Assembly: GCF_013409345.1 (NCBI RefSeq)
Contig: NZ_JACCBB010000001.1
Location: 744,001 to 808,000 of the forward strand
Source of the DNA: Kineococcus aurantiacus
GTDB taxonomy: Bacteria; Actinomycetota; Actinomycetes; Actinomycetales; Kineococcaceae
Direction of reading: 5' to 3'
DNA length: 64,000 nt
The position numbers and the translations under genes are program-made. Numbering within the stretch: position 1 is the stretch's first letter; each line of letters opens with the position of its first letter. Shown here piece by piece: positions 25,497-34,436 of this stretch. Below the pieces are notes generated by a model. That model was not told the DNA's origin. It did no database searches and worked only from the letters and a program-made list of their open reading frames with translations.

Positions 25497-26879
25497 TCAG
25501 GCGCCGAGCAGGCGCGACCCCAGCCACTGCGTGACCTGGGACAGGCCGACGCGTTCCTGGGCCATGGTGTCGCGCTCGCGGATGGTCACGGCCTGGTCCT
25601 CGAGGGTGTCGAAGTCGACCGTGATGCAGTACGGCGTGCCGACCTCGTCGTGCCGGCGGTAGCGGCGGCCGATGGCGCCGGCGTCGTCGAACTCCACGTT
25701 CCAGTGCTTGCGCAGCTCCGCGGCGAGGTCCTTGGCCTTGGGGGACAGCTGCTCGTTGCGCGAGAGCGGGAACACCGCGGCCTTGACGGGCGCGAGGCGG
25801 TGGTCCAGGCGCAGGACGGTGCGCTTGTCCACGCCGCCCTTGGTGTTGGGCGCCTCGTCCTCGGTGTAGGCGTCGACGAGGAAGGCCATGAGGGAGCGCG
25901 TCAGGCCGGCCGCGGGTTCGATGACGTAGGGCACCCAGCGCTCGCCCTTGGTCTGGTCGAAGTAGGACAGGTCGACGCCGGACTCCTTGGAGTGCGTCGA
26001 CAGGTCGTAGTCGGTGCGGTTGGCGATGCCCTCCAGCTCGCCCCACTCCGACCCCTGGAACCCGAAGCGGTACTCGATGTCGACGGTCCGCTTGGAGTAG
26101 TGCGACAGCTTCTCCTGCGCGTGCTCGTAGAAGCGCAGGTTGCCCGGGTCGATGCCCAGGCCGGTGTACCAGGACATGCGCTCGTCGAGCCAGTACTGGT
26201 GCCACTGCTCGTCGGTGCCGGGCTCGACGAAGAACTCCATCTCCATCTGCTCGAACTCGCGGGTGCGGAAGATGAAGTTGCCGGGGGTGATCTCGTTGCG
26301 GAAGCTCTTGCCGATCTGGCCGATGCCGAACGGCGGCTTCTTGCGGGCCGAGCCCATGACGTTGGCGAAGTTCACGAAGATGCCCTGGGCGGTCTCGGGG
26401 CGCAGGTAGTGCAGCCCCTCCTCGTTGTCGACGGCGCCGAGGTAGGTCTTCATGAGGCCCGAGAAGTCCTTGGGCTCGGTCCACTGCCCGCGCACGCCGG
26501 TGTCGGGGTCGGGCACGTCGGCCAGGCCGTTGACCGGCGGGTGGCCGTGCTTGGCCTCGTAGGCCTCCAGGAGGTGGTCGGCGCGGTAGCGCTTGTGCGT
26601 CTGCAGCGACTCCACCAGGGGGTCGGTGAAGACGGCGACGTGGCCGGAGGCCTCCCACACGCGGCGGGGCAGGATGACGGCGGAGTCCAGGCCCACGACG
26701 TCGTCGCGGGTGGAGACCATGGTCCGCCACCACTGGCGCTTGATGTTCTCCTTCAGCTCCACGCCGAGGGGGCCGTAGTCCCAGGCGGAGCGGGTCCCGC
26801 CGTAGATCTCCCCCGACGGGAACACGAAACCTCGGCGCTTGGCGAGGTTGATGACGGCGTCGAGGCGGGATGCGGCCAC
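25497..26879 (-). CDS. glyS: Glycyl-tRNA synthetase (alpha2 type)
   Basis: 460 aa class II synthetase of the single-chain (eukaryote/actinobacterial) type. Segments: [20 protein letters not shown]-like N-terminus ([20 protein letters not shown]), [12 protein letters not shown], motif 2 [20 protein letters not shown] and motif 3 near [13 protein letters not shown] 26879; minus-strand TAACCT about 70 bases upstream is a likely -10. Divergent from zur, as in many Actinobacteria. No T-box leader was seen. Confidence 0.97.
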   Translation of the reverse strand: MAASRLDAVINLAKRRGFVFPSGEIYGGTRSAWDYGPLGVELKENIKRQWWRTMVSTRDDVVGLDSAVILPRRVWEASGHVAVFTDPLVESLQTHKRYRADHLLEAYEAKHGHPPVNGLADVPDPDTGVRGQWTEPKDFSGLMKTYLGAVDNEEGLHYLRPETAQGIFVNFANVMGSARKKPPFGIGQIGKSFRNEITPGNFIFRTREFEQMEMEFFVEPGTDEQWHQYWLDERMSWYTGLGIDPGNLRFYEHAQEKLSHYSKRTVDIEYRFGFQGSEWGELEGIANRTDYDLSTHSKESGVDLSYFDQTKGERWVPYVIEPAAGLTRSLMAFLVDAYTEDEAPNTKGGVDKRTVLRLDHRLAPVKAAVFPLSRNEQLSPKAKDLAAELRKHWNVEFDDAGAIGRRYRRHDEVGTPYCITVDFDTLEDQAVTIRERDTMAQERVGLSQVTQWLGSRLLGA

Positions 26880-27064
26880 GCTGGGGTCTCCTGTCCGGCT
26901 GGGTGTCGGCGGTGCGCCCGCTCGGGGTCGGCGGGCACCGGCACGAGGTTACGCGCTGAGCGAGCAGCGGCGCCCGCGGCCTGCCGCCGACCGGGCGACG
27001 ACGTAGGGTGTCCTGACCGCCCGGTGCCGTCCGGGCACGACGAGCACGAGGAGGACGAGGACCC

Positions 27065-27466
27065 GTGTCGGCGCCCGCCCGTCGGTCCACGAAGCAGCGC
27101 TCGGCCGTCTCCGCCGTCCTCGACGAGGCCGACGCCTTCCTCTCGGCCCAGGACCTGCACGCCCGGCTGCGCGAGCGCGGCGAGAACGTGGGGCTGGCGA
27201 CGGTCTACCGCGCCCTGCAGGTCCTGGCGCAGGACGGCGACGTCGACGTCCTGCGCACCGACGACGGCGGCGAGGCCGTGTACCGGCGGTGCAGCACGGG
27301 CCACCACCACCACCTCGTGTGCCGGCGCTGCGGCGCGACGGTCGAGGTCGAGGGTCCGCAGGTGGAGACGTGGGCCCGGCGCGTGGGCGCCGAGCACGGC
27401 TTCACGGCCGTCCAGCACGTCGTGGAGGTCTTCGGCGTCTGCGCGGAGTGCTCCGCCCGGGCCTGA
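27065..27466 (+). CDS. zur: Fur-family zinc uptake regulator
   Basis: 133 aa. Winged HTH at about 28-62 (LHARLRERGENVGLATVYRA); structural zinc site C86/C89 and C126/C129; sensory site in the HHHH run (80-83) and H118. The four-histidine run before VCRRCG is characteristic of actinobacterial Zur/FurB. It represses zinc uptake when zinc is abundant. GTG 27065 has GAGGAGGACGAGG upstream and TAGGGT as a likely -10 at 27006. The convergent CobW-like gene downstream has a Zur-box-like palindrome, which supports the zinc assignment over Fur. Confidence 0.9.
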   Translation: MSAPARRSTKQRSAVSAVLDEADAFLSAQDLHARLRERGENVGLATVYRALQVLAQDGDVDVLRTDDGGEAVYRRCSTGHHHHLVCRRCGATVEVEGPQVETWARRVGAEHGFTAVQHVVEVFGVCAECSARA

Positions 27467-27484
27467 GGCCCTGCCCGGCCGCGC

Positions 27485-28531
27485 TCAGCGGTCCCCGAGC
27501 CACGGTTCGAGGCCGTCGTGCGGCGCGGTCCAGGCCGCGCTCTCGGCGGGGGTGGCCAGGATCCGCCCGAACGCGGCGCTGACCCGCTCGGCGTCGCCGG
27601 CGTCGACGCCGGTGACGACGAGCCGGGTGTGCGGGCGTTCCCCGCGCCGGGCGTCCCACTCCCCCGCGGTGCCGATGCTGACCTGACCGCCGGCCCCGTC
27701 CCAGGCGCACACGACCCCGGGCCGCGAGGGCACCCAGAACACCCCGCGGGCCCGCAGCCGGCCGGCGCCGACGGCCTCGACCTCCTCGAGCAGCCGCCGG
27801 GGGTGCAGCGCCGAGCCGGCCCGCAGGTCCAGCGTGAAGACGCCGAGCCGGTCGTCGGCCCCGCTGGGCCGCGCGGCGCGCGGGTCGCTGCGCCGCAACG
27901 GGTCCGGCGTCGGGGCCCGGCGGGTGGCGAGCAGGTCGGCGGCGTCGGCGGCGAGCAGGTCGGCCACGACGCTGCCGGGGGCGGTGACGTGGTCGAGCAG
28001 CACCGCGGAGCGCCGGGGCAGGTCGCCGTCGACGAGGACGAGGTCGGCCTCGTCGAGCTGGTGGGCCAGCACCTCCCCCACCGCGCGCTCGGAGCCGGGC
28101 AGCAGCTCGTCGCCGAGCAGGTCCTCCAGCAGGGTCGGGCCGTGGGTGACGGCGACGACGCCGCCGACGCTCACGAGGTCGGCCAGGGCGTCCGCGCCGT
28201 CGTGGCCCAGGGCGAGCGCCTGCAGGGCCGCGAGCGGTTCGGCGGCGGCGGGCAGGGCGAGCACGAGCCGGGTGAAGCGCCCGCCGCGGGCGGCGGCGGC
28301 GACCGTGGGCAGGACGTCCTCGCGCAGGGCGCAGCCCAAGCACGTGTGCTCCAGGGGGACCCGGACGTCCTCCAGGACGCGGCCGAACTCGCTGACGAGC
28401 CGGTGCAGGCCGTCGTCGTGCAGGTCGTAGCGCAGCAGCCCGGTGCCGGGCTCGCCCCACAGCGCGGCGGCGGTGGCGCTGTCGCGCAGCACGGGGTCCA
28501 TCGAGGTCAGCAGGGTCACGGGAAGCGGCAC
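27485..28531 (-). CDS. CobW/COG0523-like protein lacking the GTP-binding P-loop
   Basis: 348 aa. Overall CobW-type layout: N-terminal domain with metal motif CLGCALRED (C64, C67) and a C-terminal CobW_C region ending RLVVTGVDAGDAERVSAAFG. But where GxxGAGKT should stand, the sequence reads LLTSMDPVLRDSATAAAL, so there is no Walker A and GTP hydrolysis is unlikely. A similar P-loop-less subgroup exists in Streptomyces as I recall. COG0523 proteins are zinc-sparing metallochaperones often under Zur. GTG 28531 has GAGGAGTGCC upstream, and a Zur-box-like palindrome lies 28 bp before it. Confidence 0.8.
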   Translation of the reverse strand: MPLPVTLLTSMDPVLRDSATAAALWGEPGTGLLRYDLHDDGLHRLVSEFGRVLEDVRVPLEHTCLGCALREDVLPTVAAAARGGRFTRLVLALPAAAEPLAALQALALGHDGADALADLVSVGGVVAVTHGPTLLEDLLGDELLPGSERAVGEVLAHQLDEADLVLVDGDLPRRSAVLLDHVTAPGSVVADLLAADAADLLATRRAPTPDPLRRSDPRAARPSGADDRLGVFTLDLRAGSALHPRRLLEEVEAVGAGRLRARGVFWVPSRPGVVCAWDGAGGQVSIGTAGEWDARRGERPHTRLVVTGVDAGDAERVSAAFGRILATPAESAAWTAPHDGLEPWLGDR

Positions 28532-28559
28532 GCGGCACTCCTCATCGAGGATCGTTGTC

Positions 28560-28572
28560 GAGAACGGTTCTC
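28560..28572. promoter_or_regulatory. Zur-box-like palindrome upstream of the CobW-like gene
   Basis: GAGAAC-G-GTTCTC is a perfect 13-bp palindrome; read on the minus strand with flanks it is TGAGAACCGTTCTCG, resembling the TGA-AAnnnnTT-TCA form of Zur boxes. It lies 28-40 bp upstream of the start, with zur itself 1.1 kb away. Confidence 0.55.
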
Positions 28573-28690
28573 AGGTAGGGGACGCTAGCAGACGCCCGAC
28601 GCGCCCCGGGTGGCGCCACGTGCCGAGCACGACCGGTGACCACAGGTAACGTCAACCCCCGCCACCGTCCACGACACACCGGGAGAAACC

Positions 28691-28969
28691 GTGAACCGCT
28701 CCGAACTCGTCACCGCCGTCGCCCAGCGCGCCGGCCTGACGCAGTCCGACGCCGATTCCCTGCTCAGCGCCTTCGGCGACGTCCTCGTCGAGGCCGTCGC
28801 CCAGGGCGAGACCGTCAAGCTGCCCGGCCTGCTGACCGTCGAGCGCGTCGAGCGCGCCGCCCGCACCGGCCGCAACCCGCGCACCGGCGAGACCATGGAG
28901 ATCGCCGCCTCCTTCGGCGCCAAGCTGACCGCCGGGTCGAAGCTGAAGGCCGCCGCGAACGGCAGCTGA
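28691..28969 (+). CDS. HU-family DNA-binding protein, short form (HupA type)
   Basis: 92 aa, the bacterial HU size. MNRSELVTAVAQRAGLTQSDAD at the N-terminus and the DNA-contacting arm RTGRNPRTGETMEI are intact; no Lys-rich tail. GTG 28691 with GGGAGAAACC upstream. Together with the tailed HU at 2555 it gives the two-HU set (HupA plus HupS) seen in Streptomyces. The DNA-bending proline in RNPRTG is kept. Confidence 0.95.
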   Translation: MNRSELVTAVAQRAGLTQSDADSLLSAFGDVLVEAVAQGETVKLPGLLTVERVERAARTGRNPRTGETMEIAASFGAKLTAGSKLKAAANGS

Positions 28970-29148
28970 CGCCCCGCGGCGCCCCGCCTCCCCCTCCGCT
29001 TCCCCATCGGGGGGCGGACACGCCAGACTGCCCCCGCCGCTCGCTCGTGAGGGGTGCTGTGACAATCGACACGGCAAGCAGGCAGTCACCACGTGCACAC
29101 GGAGTCAGCGTCGACCCCCGGGCACCCGGCAGGGAGGCGAGGCGTCGC

Positions 29149-31986
29149 ATGAGCGCACCGACCGACGAGGGTCGAAGGACCCCCGAGCAAGCACCCGTCC
29201 GCACGTCCCGGGACGTGCTGACGGTGGACGGGGTGTCCTCCGACGAGGGCCACGCCGCCCTGCGGGCCTCGGTCCGCAAGCTCGGTGAGCTCCTGGGCGA
29301 GTCCCTGACCCGTCACGAGGGCCGCGAGCTGCTCGACCTCGTCGAGCAGGTCCGCGCCCTGGCCCGCCGTCCCGACGACGGCGCCGAGCTGGCCAAGCTG
29401 CTGTCGGGCGTCGACGACGCCACCGCGATCGTCCTGGCCCGGGCCTTCACGGCCTACTTCCAGCTCGCCAACGCCTCCGAGCAGGTGCACCGCGGGCTGG
29501 AGCTGTCCCGGGCCACCACCGGCGGCCTCGACGGCACGTTCGAACGCCTCGGCGAGGCGCTGGCGGCCGGTGACCTGGACCACGGCACCGCCCAGCAGAT
29601 CCTGGGCCGCCTGCAGCTGCGCCCCGTCTTCACCGCCCACCCCACCGAGTCCAGCCGCCGCTCGGTGCTGGACCTGCTGCTGCGCATCACGGGCATCGTC
29701 GAGGCGTCCGAGGACCCCGCGGTGCGCCCGCTGGACGCCGCCCGCGGCCAGCGCCGCCTCGCCGAGCTGGTCGACGAGCTGTGGCAGACCGACGAGCTGC
29801 GGGTCCTGCGCCCCCGGCCCACCGACGAGGCCCGCTCGGCGCTGCACTACCTGCGCAACCTCACCTCCACGGTCCTGCCGGACCTGCTGGAGGACCTCGC
29901 CGTGGGCCTGGCCGACCTGGGCCTGGAACTGCCCGCGGGCGCCCAGCCGCTGCGGTTCGGCAACTGGGTCGGCGGTGACCGCGACGGCAACCCCAACGTC
30001 ACCCCCGAGGTGACGGCCGAGGTCCTGGCCATGCAGCACGACGCCGCGCTCGACGTCCTGACCGCCGCCACGCGCGACCTCATGACCGAGCTCGCCGCCT
30101 CCACCCAGATCGTCGGGGTCTCCGAGGAGCTCCTGGCCTCGCTGGAGGCCGACGCGCAGGCCCTGCCCGAGGTCCGCGCCGCCCGCGCCCACCTCAACGG
30201 CGAGGAGCCCTACCGCTTCAAGCTGTCCTACGTGCTGGCCCGCCTCGAGGGCACCCGCGCCCGCTGGCACAGCGGCACCGACCACGTGCCCGGCCGCGAC
30301 TACTCCTCGGTCGAGGAGTACACCGCCGACATCCGGATGCTGCAGGACTCGCTGCGCGCCAACGACGGCGAGCTCGTCGCCGACGGGGCCGTGGCCCGCC
30401 TGCTGCGCGTGGTCCGCGCCGTCGGGTTCAGCCTGGCCACCCTGGACGTGCGCGAGGACGCCGGCAAGCACCACGCCGCGCTGGCCGCGATCTACGACCG
30501 CCTGGGCGAGCTCATCACCCCCTACGCCGACCTCGACCGGTCCGCGCGCACGAAGCTGCTGTCCAAGGAGCTGACCGGTCACCGCCCGCTCATCGGCGCC
30601 GCCGCGCAGACCCTCACGGGCACCCCGGCCAAGGTCGTGGAGCTGTTCTCGACGATCCGCACCTCGCTGGACCGCTACGGCGACGACGTCATCGAGACGT
30701 ACATCGTGTCCATGACCAAGGGCATCGACGACCTGTTCGCCGTCGTGGTCCTGGCCCGCGAGGTCGGTCTGGTGGACCTGGCGCAGACCCCGGGCGCCAG
30801 CGACGTGGCGCGCATCGGGTTCGCCCCGCTGTTCGAGACCGTCACCGAGCTGGAGAACGCGGAGGAGCTCCTGGAGGGGCTGCTGTCGGACCCCTCCTAC
30901 CGCCGCGTCGTCGCCGCCCGCGGCGACGTGCAGGAGATCATGCTCGGCTACTCCGACTCCTCCAAGGACGCCGGGATCGCCGCCTCCCGCTGGCAGATCC
31001 ACCGCGCCCAGCGCGCGCTGCGCGACGTCGCCGCCCGCCACGGCGTGACCCTGCGCCTGTTCCACGGCCGCGGGGGTTCGGTCGGCCGCGGCGGTGGCCC
31101 CACCGGCGAGGCGATCCTGGCCCAGCCGTACGGGACGCTGGACGGCCCGATCAAGGTCACCGAGCAGGGTGAGGTGATCTCCGACAAGTACGTCCAGCCC
31201 CGGCTGGCCCGGCACAACCTCGAGGTCGCGCTGTCCGCCGCGCTCGAAGCGTCCACCCTGCACCGCACGCCGTTGCAGTCCGGGGAGATCCTCGACGGCT
31301 GGGACGAGACCATGTCCGTCGTGGCCGCCAAGGGCCAGGAGGCCTACCGGGCGCTGGTCCGGGACCCGGGCCTGGTGGCGTTCTTCGTCTCGGCCACCCC
31401 CGTCGAGGAACTGGGCAACCTCAACATCGGTTCGCGCCCGGCCCGCCGCCCCGGCGGGCTCGGCGGCCTGGAGGACCTGCGGGCCATCCCGTGGGTGTTC
31501 GGCTGGACGCAGAGCCGCATCAACGTCCCCGGCTGGTTCGGCGTGGGCTCCGGCCTCCAGGCCGCCCGGGAGGCCGGGCACGGCGACGACCTGCGCGAGA
31601 TGTTCGCGAACTGGAACTTCTTCCGCAGCTTCGTGTCCAACGTGCAGATGACCCTGGCCAAGACGGACCTGGGCATCGCCGCGCACTACGTCGAGGAGCT
31701 CGTCTCCGCCGACGCGCGTGCGACGTTCGACGTCATCCGCGCCGAGCACGCCACCACGCTCGAGCAGGTCCTGTGGCTGACCGGTCAGGACGAGCTCCTG
31801 GAGTCCGCCCCCGTCCTGAAGCGGACGCTGGAACTGCGCGACGCCTACCTGGCCCCGCTGCACGCCCTGCAGGTCTCCCTGCTCGCCCGCTCGCGCGCCA
31901 GCGGCGACGACGTCGACCCCGCGCTGCGCCGCGCGCTGCTGCTGACGATCAACGGGATCGCCGCCGGGATGCGCAACACCGGCTGA
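29149..31986 (+). CDS. ppc: Phosphoenolpyruvate carboxylase
   Basis: 945 aa homotetrameric anaplerotic enzyme making oxaloacetate from PEP and bicarbonate. Catalytic H164 in FTAHPTESSRR, the YSDSSKDAGIAAS region, and the FHGRGGSVGRGGGPTGEAI loop (about residue 640) are intact, and the C-terminus NGIAAGMRNTG is the conserved end. ATG 29149 has AGGGAGGCGAGG upstream; an in-frame GTG at 29058 would add 30 residues without similarity. It ends 18 bases before a large hairpin shared with convergent uppS. Confidence 0.97.
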   Translation: MSAPTDEGRRTPEQAPVRTSRDVLTVDGVSSDEGHAALRASVRKLGELLGESLTRHEGRELLDLVEQVRALARRPDDGAELAKLLSGVDDATAIVLARAFTAYFQLANASEQVHRGLELSRATTGGLDGTFERLGEALAAGDLDHGTAQQILGRLQLRPVFTAHPTESSRRSVLDLLLRITGIVEASEDPAVRPLDAARGQRRLAELVDELWQTDELRVLRPRPTDEARSALHYLRNLTSTVLPDLLEDLAVGLADLGLELPAGAQPLRFGNWVGGDRDGNPNVTPEVTAEVLAMQHDAALDVLTAATRDLMTELAASTQIVGVSEELLASLEADAQALPEVRAARAHLNGEEPYRFKLSYVLARLEGTRARWHSGTDHVPGRDYSSVEEYTADIRMLQDSLRANDGELVADGAVARLLRVVRAVGFSLATLDVREDAGKHHAALAAIYDRLGELITPYADLDRSARTKLLSKELTGHRPLIGAAAQTLTGTPAKVVELFSTIRTSLDRYGDDVIETYIVSMTKGIDDLFAVVVLAREVGLVDLAQTPGASDVARIGFAPLFETVTELENAEELLEGLLSDPSYRRVVAARGDVQEIMLGYSDSSKDAGIAASRWQIHRAQRALRDVAARHGVTLRLFHGRGGSVGRGGGPTGEAILAQPYGTLDGPIKVTEQGEVISDKYVQPRLARHNLEVALSAALEASTLHRTPLQSGEILDGWDETMSVVAAKGQEAYRALVRDPGLVAFFVSATPVEELGNLNIGSRPARRPGGLGGLEDLRAIPWVFGWTQSRINVPGWFGVGSGLQAAREAGHGDDLREMFANWNFFRSFVSNVQMTLAKTDLGIAAHYVEELVSADARATFDVIRAEHATTLEQVLWLTGQDELLESAPVLKRTLELRDAYLAPLHALQVSLLARSRASGDDVDPALRRALLLTINGIAAGMRNTG

Positions 31987-32004
31987 GGCGCAGCGGTGTG
32001 AGGC

Positions 32005-32100
32005 CGCAGGCCGACCCGCTGGTGATCGAGCACAACACCCAGGCGCGAACCGCAGCCGACCGAGTACGTGTTGTGCTTGATCACCAGCGGGTCGGCTGCG
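32005..32100. repeat. Long hairpin between ppc and uppS containing the GTGATCRAGCAC repeat core
   Basis: Arm 32005-32038 (34 nt) pairs with 32068-32100 (33 nt): one bulged G and one G-to-A difference, loop 29 nt. The loop holds a third partial copy, CGCAGCCGACC at 32051-32061. The 11-bp core GTGATCRAGCAC-type sequence is shared with the array at 62445. It probably ends transcription from both convergent genes, but it is far longer than needed for that. Confidence 0.8.
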
Positions 32101-32101
32101 T

Positions 32102-32932
32102 TCAGGTGGTGCGGGGGGTGTCCGCGGCGCCCCCGTACCGGCGGTTGCGCGTGGCGTAGGTCTCGATCGCGGCCCACAGCGCCCGGCGGTCCACGTCGGG
32201 CCACAGCACGTCGGAGAACACCATCTCCGCGTACGTGGACTGCCAGGGCAGGAAACCCGACGTCCGCTGCTCCCCGGAGGACCGCCAGAACAGGTCGACG
32301 TCGGGCATGTCGGGTTCGTCGAGGTAGCGCGCGAGGACCGTCTCGTCGATGCGGTCCGGGTTCACCTTCCCCGCGGCGACGTCCTGGGCCAGGGCGCGGG
32401 CGGCGTCGGCGATCTCGGCGCGGCCGCCGTAGTTCACGCACATCGTCAGCGTGCAGACGGTGTTCTCCCGGGTCAGTTCCTCGGCCGCCTCCAGTTCGGC
32501 GATCACGCTGCGCCACAGGCGGGGACGGCGCCCGGCCCAGCGGACGCGGACCCCCCAGGAGTTCATGACGTCACGGCGGCGGCGGATGACGTCGCGGTTG
32601 AACCCCATGAGGAACCTCACCTCCTCGGGGCTGCGCTTCCAGTTCTCGGTGGAGAACGCGTACGCCGACACGTGCCCCACGCCGATCTCGACGGCCCCGG
32701 CGACGACGTCGAGCAGCGAGGCCTCGCCCATCTTGTGCCCCTCGACGCGCGACAGGCCCCGCTGGTTGGCCCAGCGGCCGTTGCCGTCCATGACGATCGC
32801 GACGTGCCGCGGGACCAGTTCGGCGGGCAGCTGCGGCGGCCGGGCGCCGGAGGGGTGCGGCGGCGGCGCGACGACCTCGCGGGGGGTTGCCGGGGTGGCG
32901 GTACGGCTGCTGGTGCGGCGGAGTCCTGGCAC
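32102..32932 (-). CDS. uppS: Isoprenyl (undecaprenyl/decaprenyl) diphosphate synthase
   Basis: 276 aa cis-prenyltransferase making the lipid carrier for cell-wall synthesis. Signature [17 protein letters not shown] (catalytic D49), [28 protein letters not shown], and [17 protein letters not shown] near the C-terminus. The first 38 residues are a Pro/Arg-rich extra tail. GTG 32932 lies 6 nt from CACCCT. The gene is usually beside recO in Actinobacteria; here a divergent phosphatase gene is inserted between them. Confidence 0.96.
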   Translation of the reverse strand: MPGLRRTSSRTATPATPREVVAPPPHPSGARPPQLPAELVPRHVAIVMDGNGRWANQRGLSRVEGHKMGEASLLDVVAGAVEIGVGHVSAYAFSTENWKRSPEEVRFLMGFNRDVIRRRRDVMNSWGVRVRWAGRRPRLWRSVIAELEAAEELTRENTVCTLTMCVNYGGRAEIADAARALAQDVAAGKVNPDRIDETVLARYLDEPDMPDVDLFWRSSGEQRTSGFLPWQSTYAEMVFSDVLWPDVDRRALWAAIETYATRNRRYGGAADTPRTT

Positions 32933-32938
32933 CCGCCC

Positions 32939-32958
32939 AGGGTGCCAGGTGAGACGAT
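32939..32958. promoter_or_regulatory. Overlapping divergent leaderless promoters of uppS and the histidine phosphatase
   Basis: Minus strand CACCCT (32944-32939), 6 nt, GTG 32932; plus strand GACGAT (32953-32958), 6 nt, GTG 32965. The -10 elements are only 8 bp apart, so the two promoters would compete. Confidence 0.45.
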
Positions 32959-32964
32959 GGGCCC

Positions 32965-33534
32965 GTGCACCCCCACGCGACCCTCCCCCTCACGGCACTG
33001 GTCCGTCACGGCGAGACCGACTGGAACCGCGACGGCCGGCTGCAGGGCCGCACCGACATCCCGCTCAACGACACCGGCCGGGCCCAGGCGCAGGCCCTGG
33101 CCGAGCAGCTGGCCGGCCAGGGGTGGGCGGCCATCACGTCCTCGCCGTTGTCCCGGGCCCGCGAGACCGCGCGCATCATCGCCGCCGAGCTCGGCCTGGA
33201 ACTCCTGCCGGCGCACGACGACCTCGTCGAGCGGCGCTTCGGCGAGGCCGAGGGCGGGACCGCCGCGGAACTGCGCGTGCGCTTCCCCGGCGGGGAGCGG
33301 CCCGGTCAGGAACCGTGGGAGGAACTCGTCGCCCGCGGGTCCGCGGCCCTGCGCCGGCTGCGCACCGCGCACGGCGACGCGCCGCTGGTCGTCGTCGCGC
33401 ACGGCACGTTCCTGCGCGCGACCGTCGAGGGCCTGGCGGGGGTGGAGCTGCCGCGGATGGCGAACGCGACGTCCGTCGTCGTCGAGGGCGCGGGCGCGAA
33501 CTGGCGGCTGGCCCGGGAACCGCAGCGGGCCTGA
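32965..33534 (+). CDS. Histidine phosphatase (phosphoglycerate mutase-like) family protein
   Basis: 189 aa. Phospho-acceptor H15 in [20 protein letters not shown], substrate-binding [11 protein letters not shown], catalytic Glu near [12 protein letters not shown], and second histidine in [11 protein letters not shown]. Members include phosphoglycerate mutase, alpha-ribazole phosphatase and broad phosphatases; substrate not evident. The gene sits as the only plus-strand gene between uppS and recO, and its end is 7 bases from the recO stop. Confidence 0.93.
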   Translation: MHPHATLPLTALVRHGETDWNRDGRLQGRTDIPLNDTGRAQAQALAEQLAGQGWAAITSSPLSRARETARIIAAELGLELLPAHDDLVERRFGEAEGGTAAELRVRFPGGERPGQEPWEELVARGSAALRRLRTAHGDAPLVVVAHGTFLRATVEGLAGVELPRMANATSVVVEGAGANWRLAREPQRA

Positions 33535-33541
33535 GACCGGT

Positions 33542-34366
33542 TCAGCGCACGGGGACGTGCGCGGGGACGAGCACGGGGGTGTCGTCGCGCTCGACGTGCC
33601 GCAGGGAGCGGATCCCGCGTTCGAGGTGCCACTGCAGGAACGCCGCGACGAGCCCGCTGCCCTCCCGGCGGCAGCGCTCCTCGGCGTCGCGGGCCACCTG
33701 CCAGTCCCCCGTGAGCAGCGCGGCGAGCAGTTCCAGGGTCTGCGGGTCCGGGGCGGCCGAGCCGGGCGGGCGGCACGCGGAGCACACCGCTCCCCCGGCG
33801 GCGACGTTGAAGGCGGTGTGCGGTCCGGGGGCCCCGCACCGGGCGCAGTCGGCGAAGCTGGCGGCGTACCCGGCGATCGCCAGGGACCGCAGCAGGAACG
33901 CGTCGAGGACCAGGGGGGCGTCGTGCTCGCGCCGGGACAGGGTGCGCAGCGCCCCGACGAGCAGCAGGTACTGCTGGGTGGCGTTCTCCCGCTCGACCTC
34001 GGTGAAGCGCTCGGCCGTCTCCACCAGGGCGTGCCCGACGGTGTAGAGGCCGTAGTCGGCGGCCAGCACCTGCCCGTAGGGGGCCAGCACGTCGACCTGG
34101 GTGACGGTGTCCAGGGACCGTCCGCGGTGCAGCTGCACGTCGACGCACGTGAACGGCTCCAACCGCGCCCCGAAGCGGGAGGAGGTGCGCCGCACGCCCT
34201 TGGCGACGGCGCGGACGCGGCCGTGGTGGCGCGTCAGGAGGGAGACGATGCGGTCGGCCTCCCCCAGCTTGGTGGTGCGCAGGACGACGGCCTCGTCGCG
34301 GTAGCTCTTGGCCCCGCCGATGCTCGAACCCCTGGACCCACCTGAACCCCGCGAACCACCCGGCAC
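33542..34366 (-). CDS. recO: DNA repair protein RecO
   Basis: 274 aa. OB-fold N-terminal domain from [20 protein letters not shown], central helical domain, and a zinc site C174/C177/C195/C198 (CARC and CSAC). It loads RecA with RecR in gap repair. The first 20 residues contain a repeated GGSRGS element encoded by imperfect tandem repeats. GTG 34366 lies 6 nt behind TACAGT (leaderless); no alternative ATG/GTG is near the fold start. Confidence 0.95.
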   Translation of the reverse strand: MPGGSRGSGGSRGSSIGGAKSYRDEAVVLRTTKLGEADRIVSLLTRHHGRVRAVAKGVRRTSSRFGARLEPFTCVDVQLHRGRSLDTVTQVDVLAPYGQVLAADYGLYTVGHALVETAERFTEVERENATQQYLLLVGALRTLSRREHDAPLVLDAFLLRSLAIAGYAASFADCARCGAPGPHTAFNVAAGGAVCSACRPPGSAAPDPQTLELLAALLTGDWQVARDAEERCRREGSGLVAAFLQWHLERGIRSLRHVERDDTPVLVPAHVPVR

Positions 34367-34372
34367 CGTTCC

Positions 34373-34378
34373 ACTGTA
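34373..34378 (-). promoter_or_regulatory. -10 element of a leaderless recO promoter
   Basis: Minus-strand TACAGT, GGAACG, then GTG 34366. Confidence 0.6.
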
Positions 34379-34436
34379 GGTGGCGGCACCGACACCGCCC
34401 GCCCGCGCGCGCCGGGGCGGGCGCGGCGGGGGCTCG

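Noticed and set aside
26880-27064. T-box riboswitch in front of glyS
   Set aside because: No T-box core sequence (TGGNACCRCG-like) or specifier stem could be found in the 185 bp; only a -10 and ordinary leader were seen.
27901-27912. Another TTGCG-type motif inside the CobW-like gene
   Set aside because: Single copy inside coding sequence with a codon-driven explanation; not counted with the repeats upstream of HU.
31987-32101. Simple rho-independent terminator at the ppc/uppS junction
   Set aside because: Kept as a terminator function, but not as its only explanation: the stem is 33-34 bp, has a 29-nt loop with a third partial copy, and shares a repeat core with another locus.
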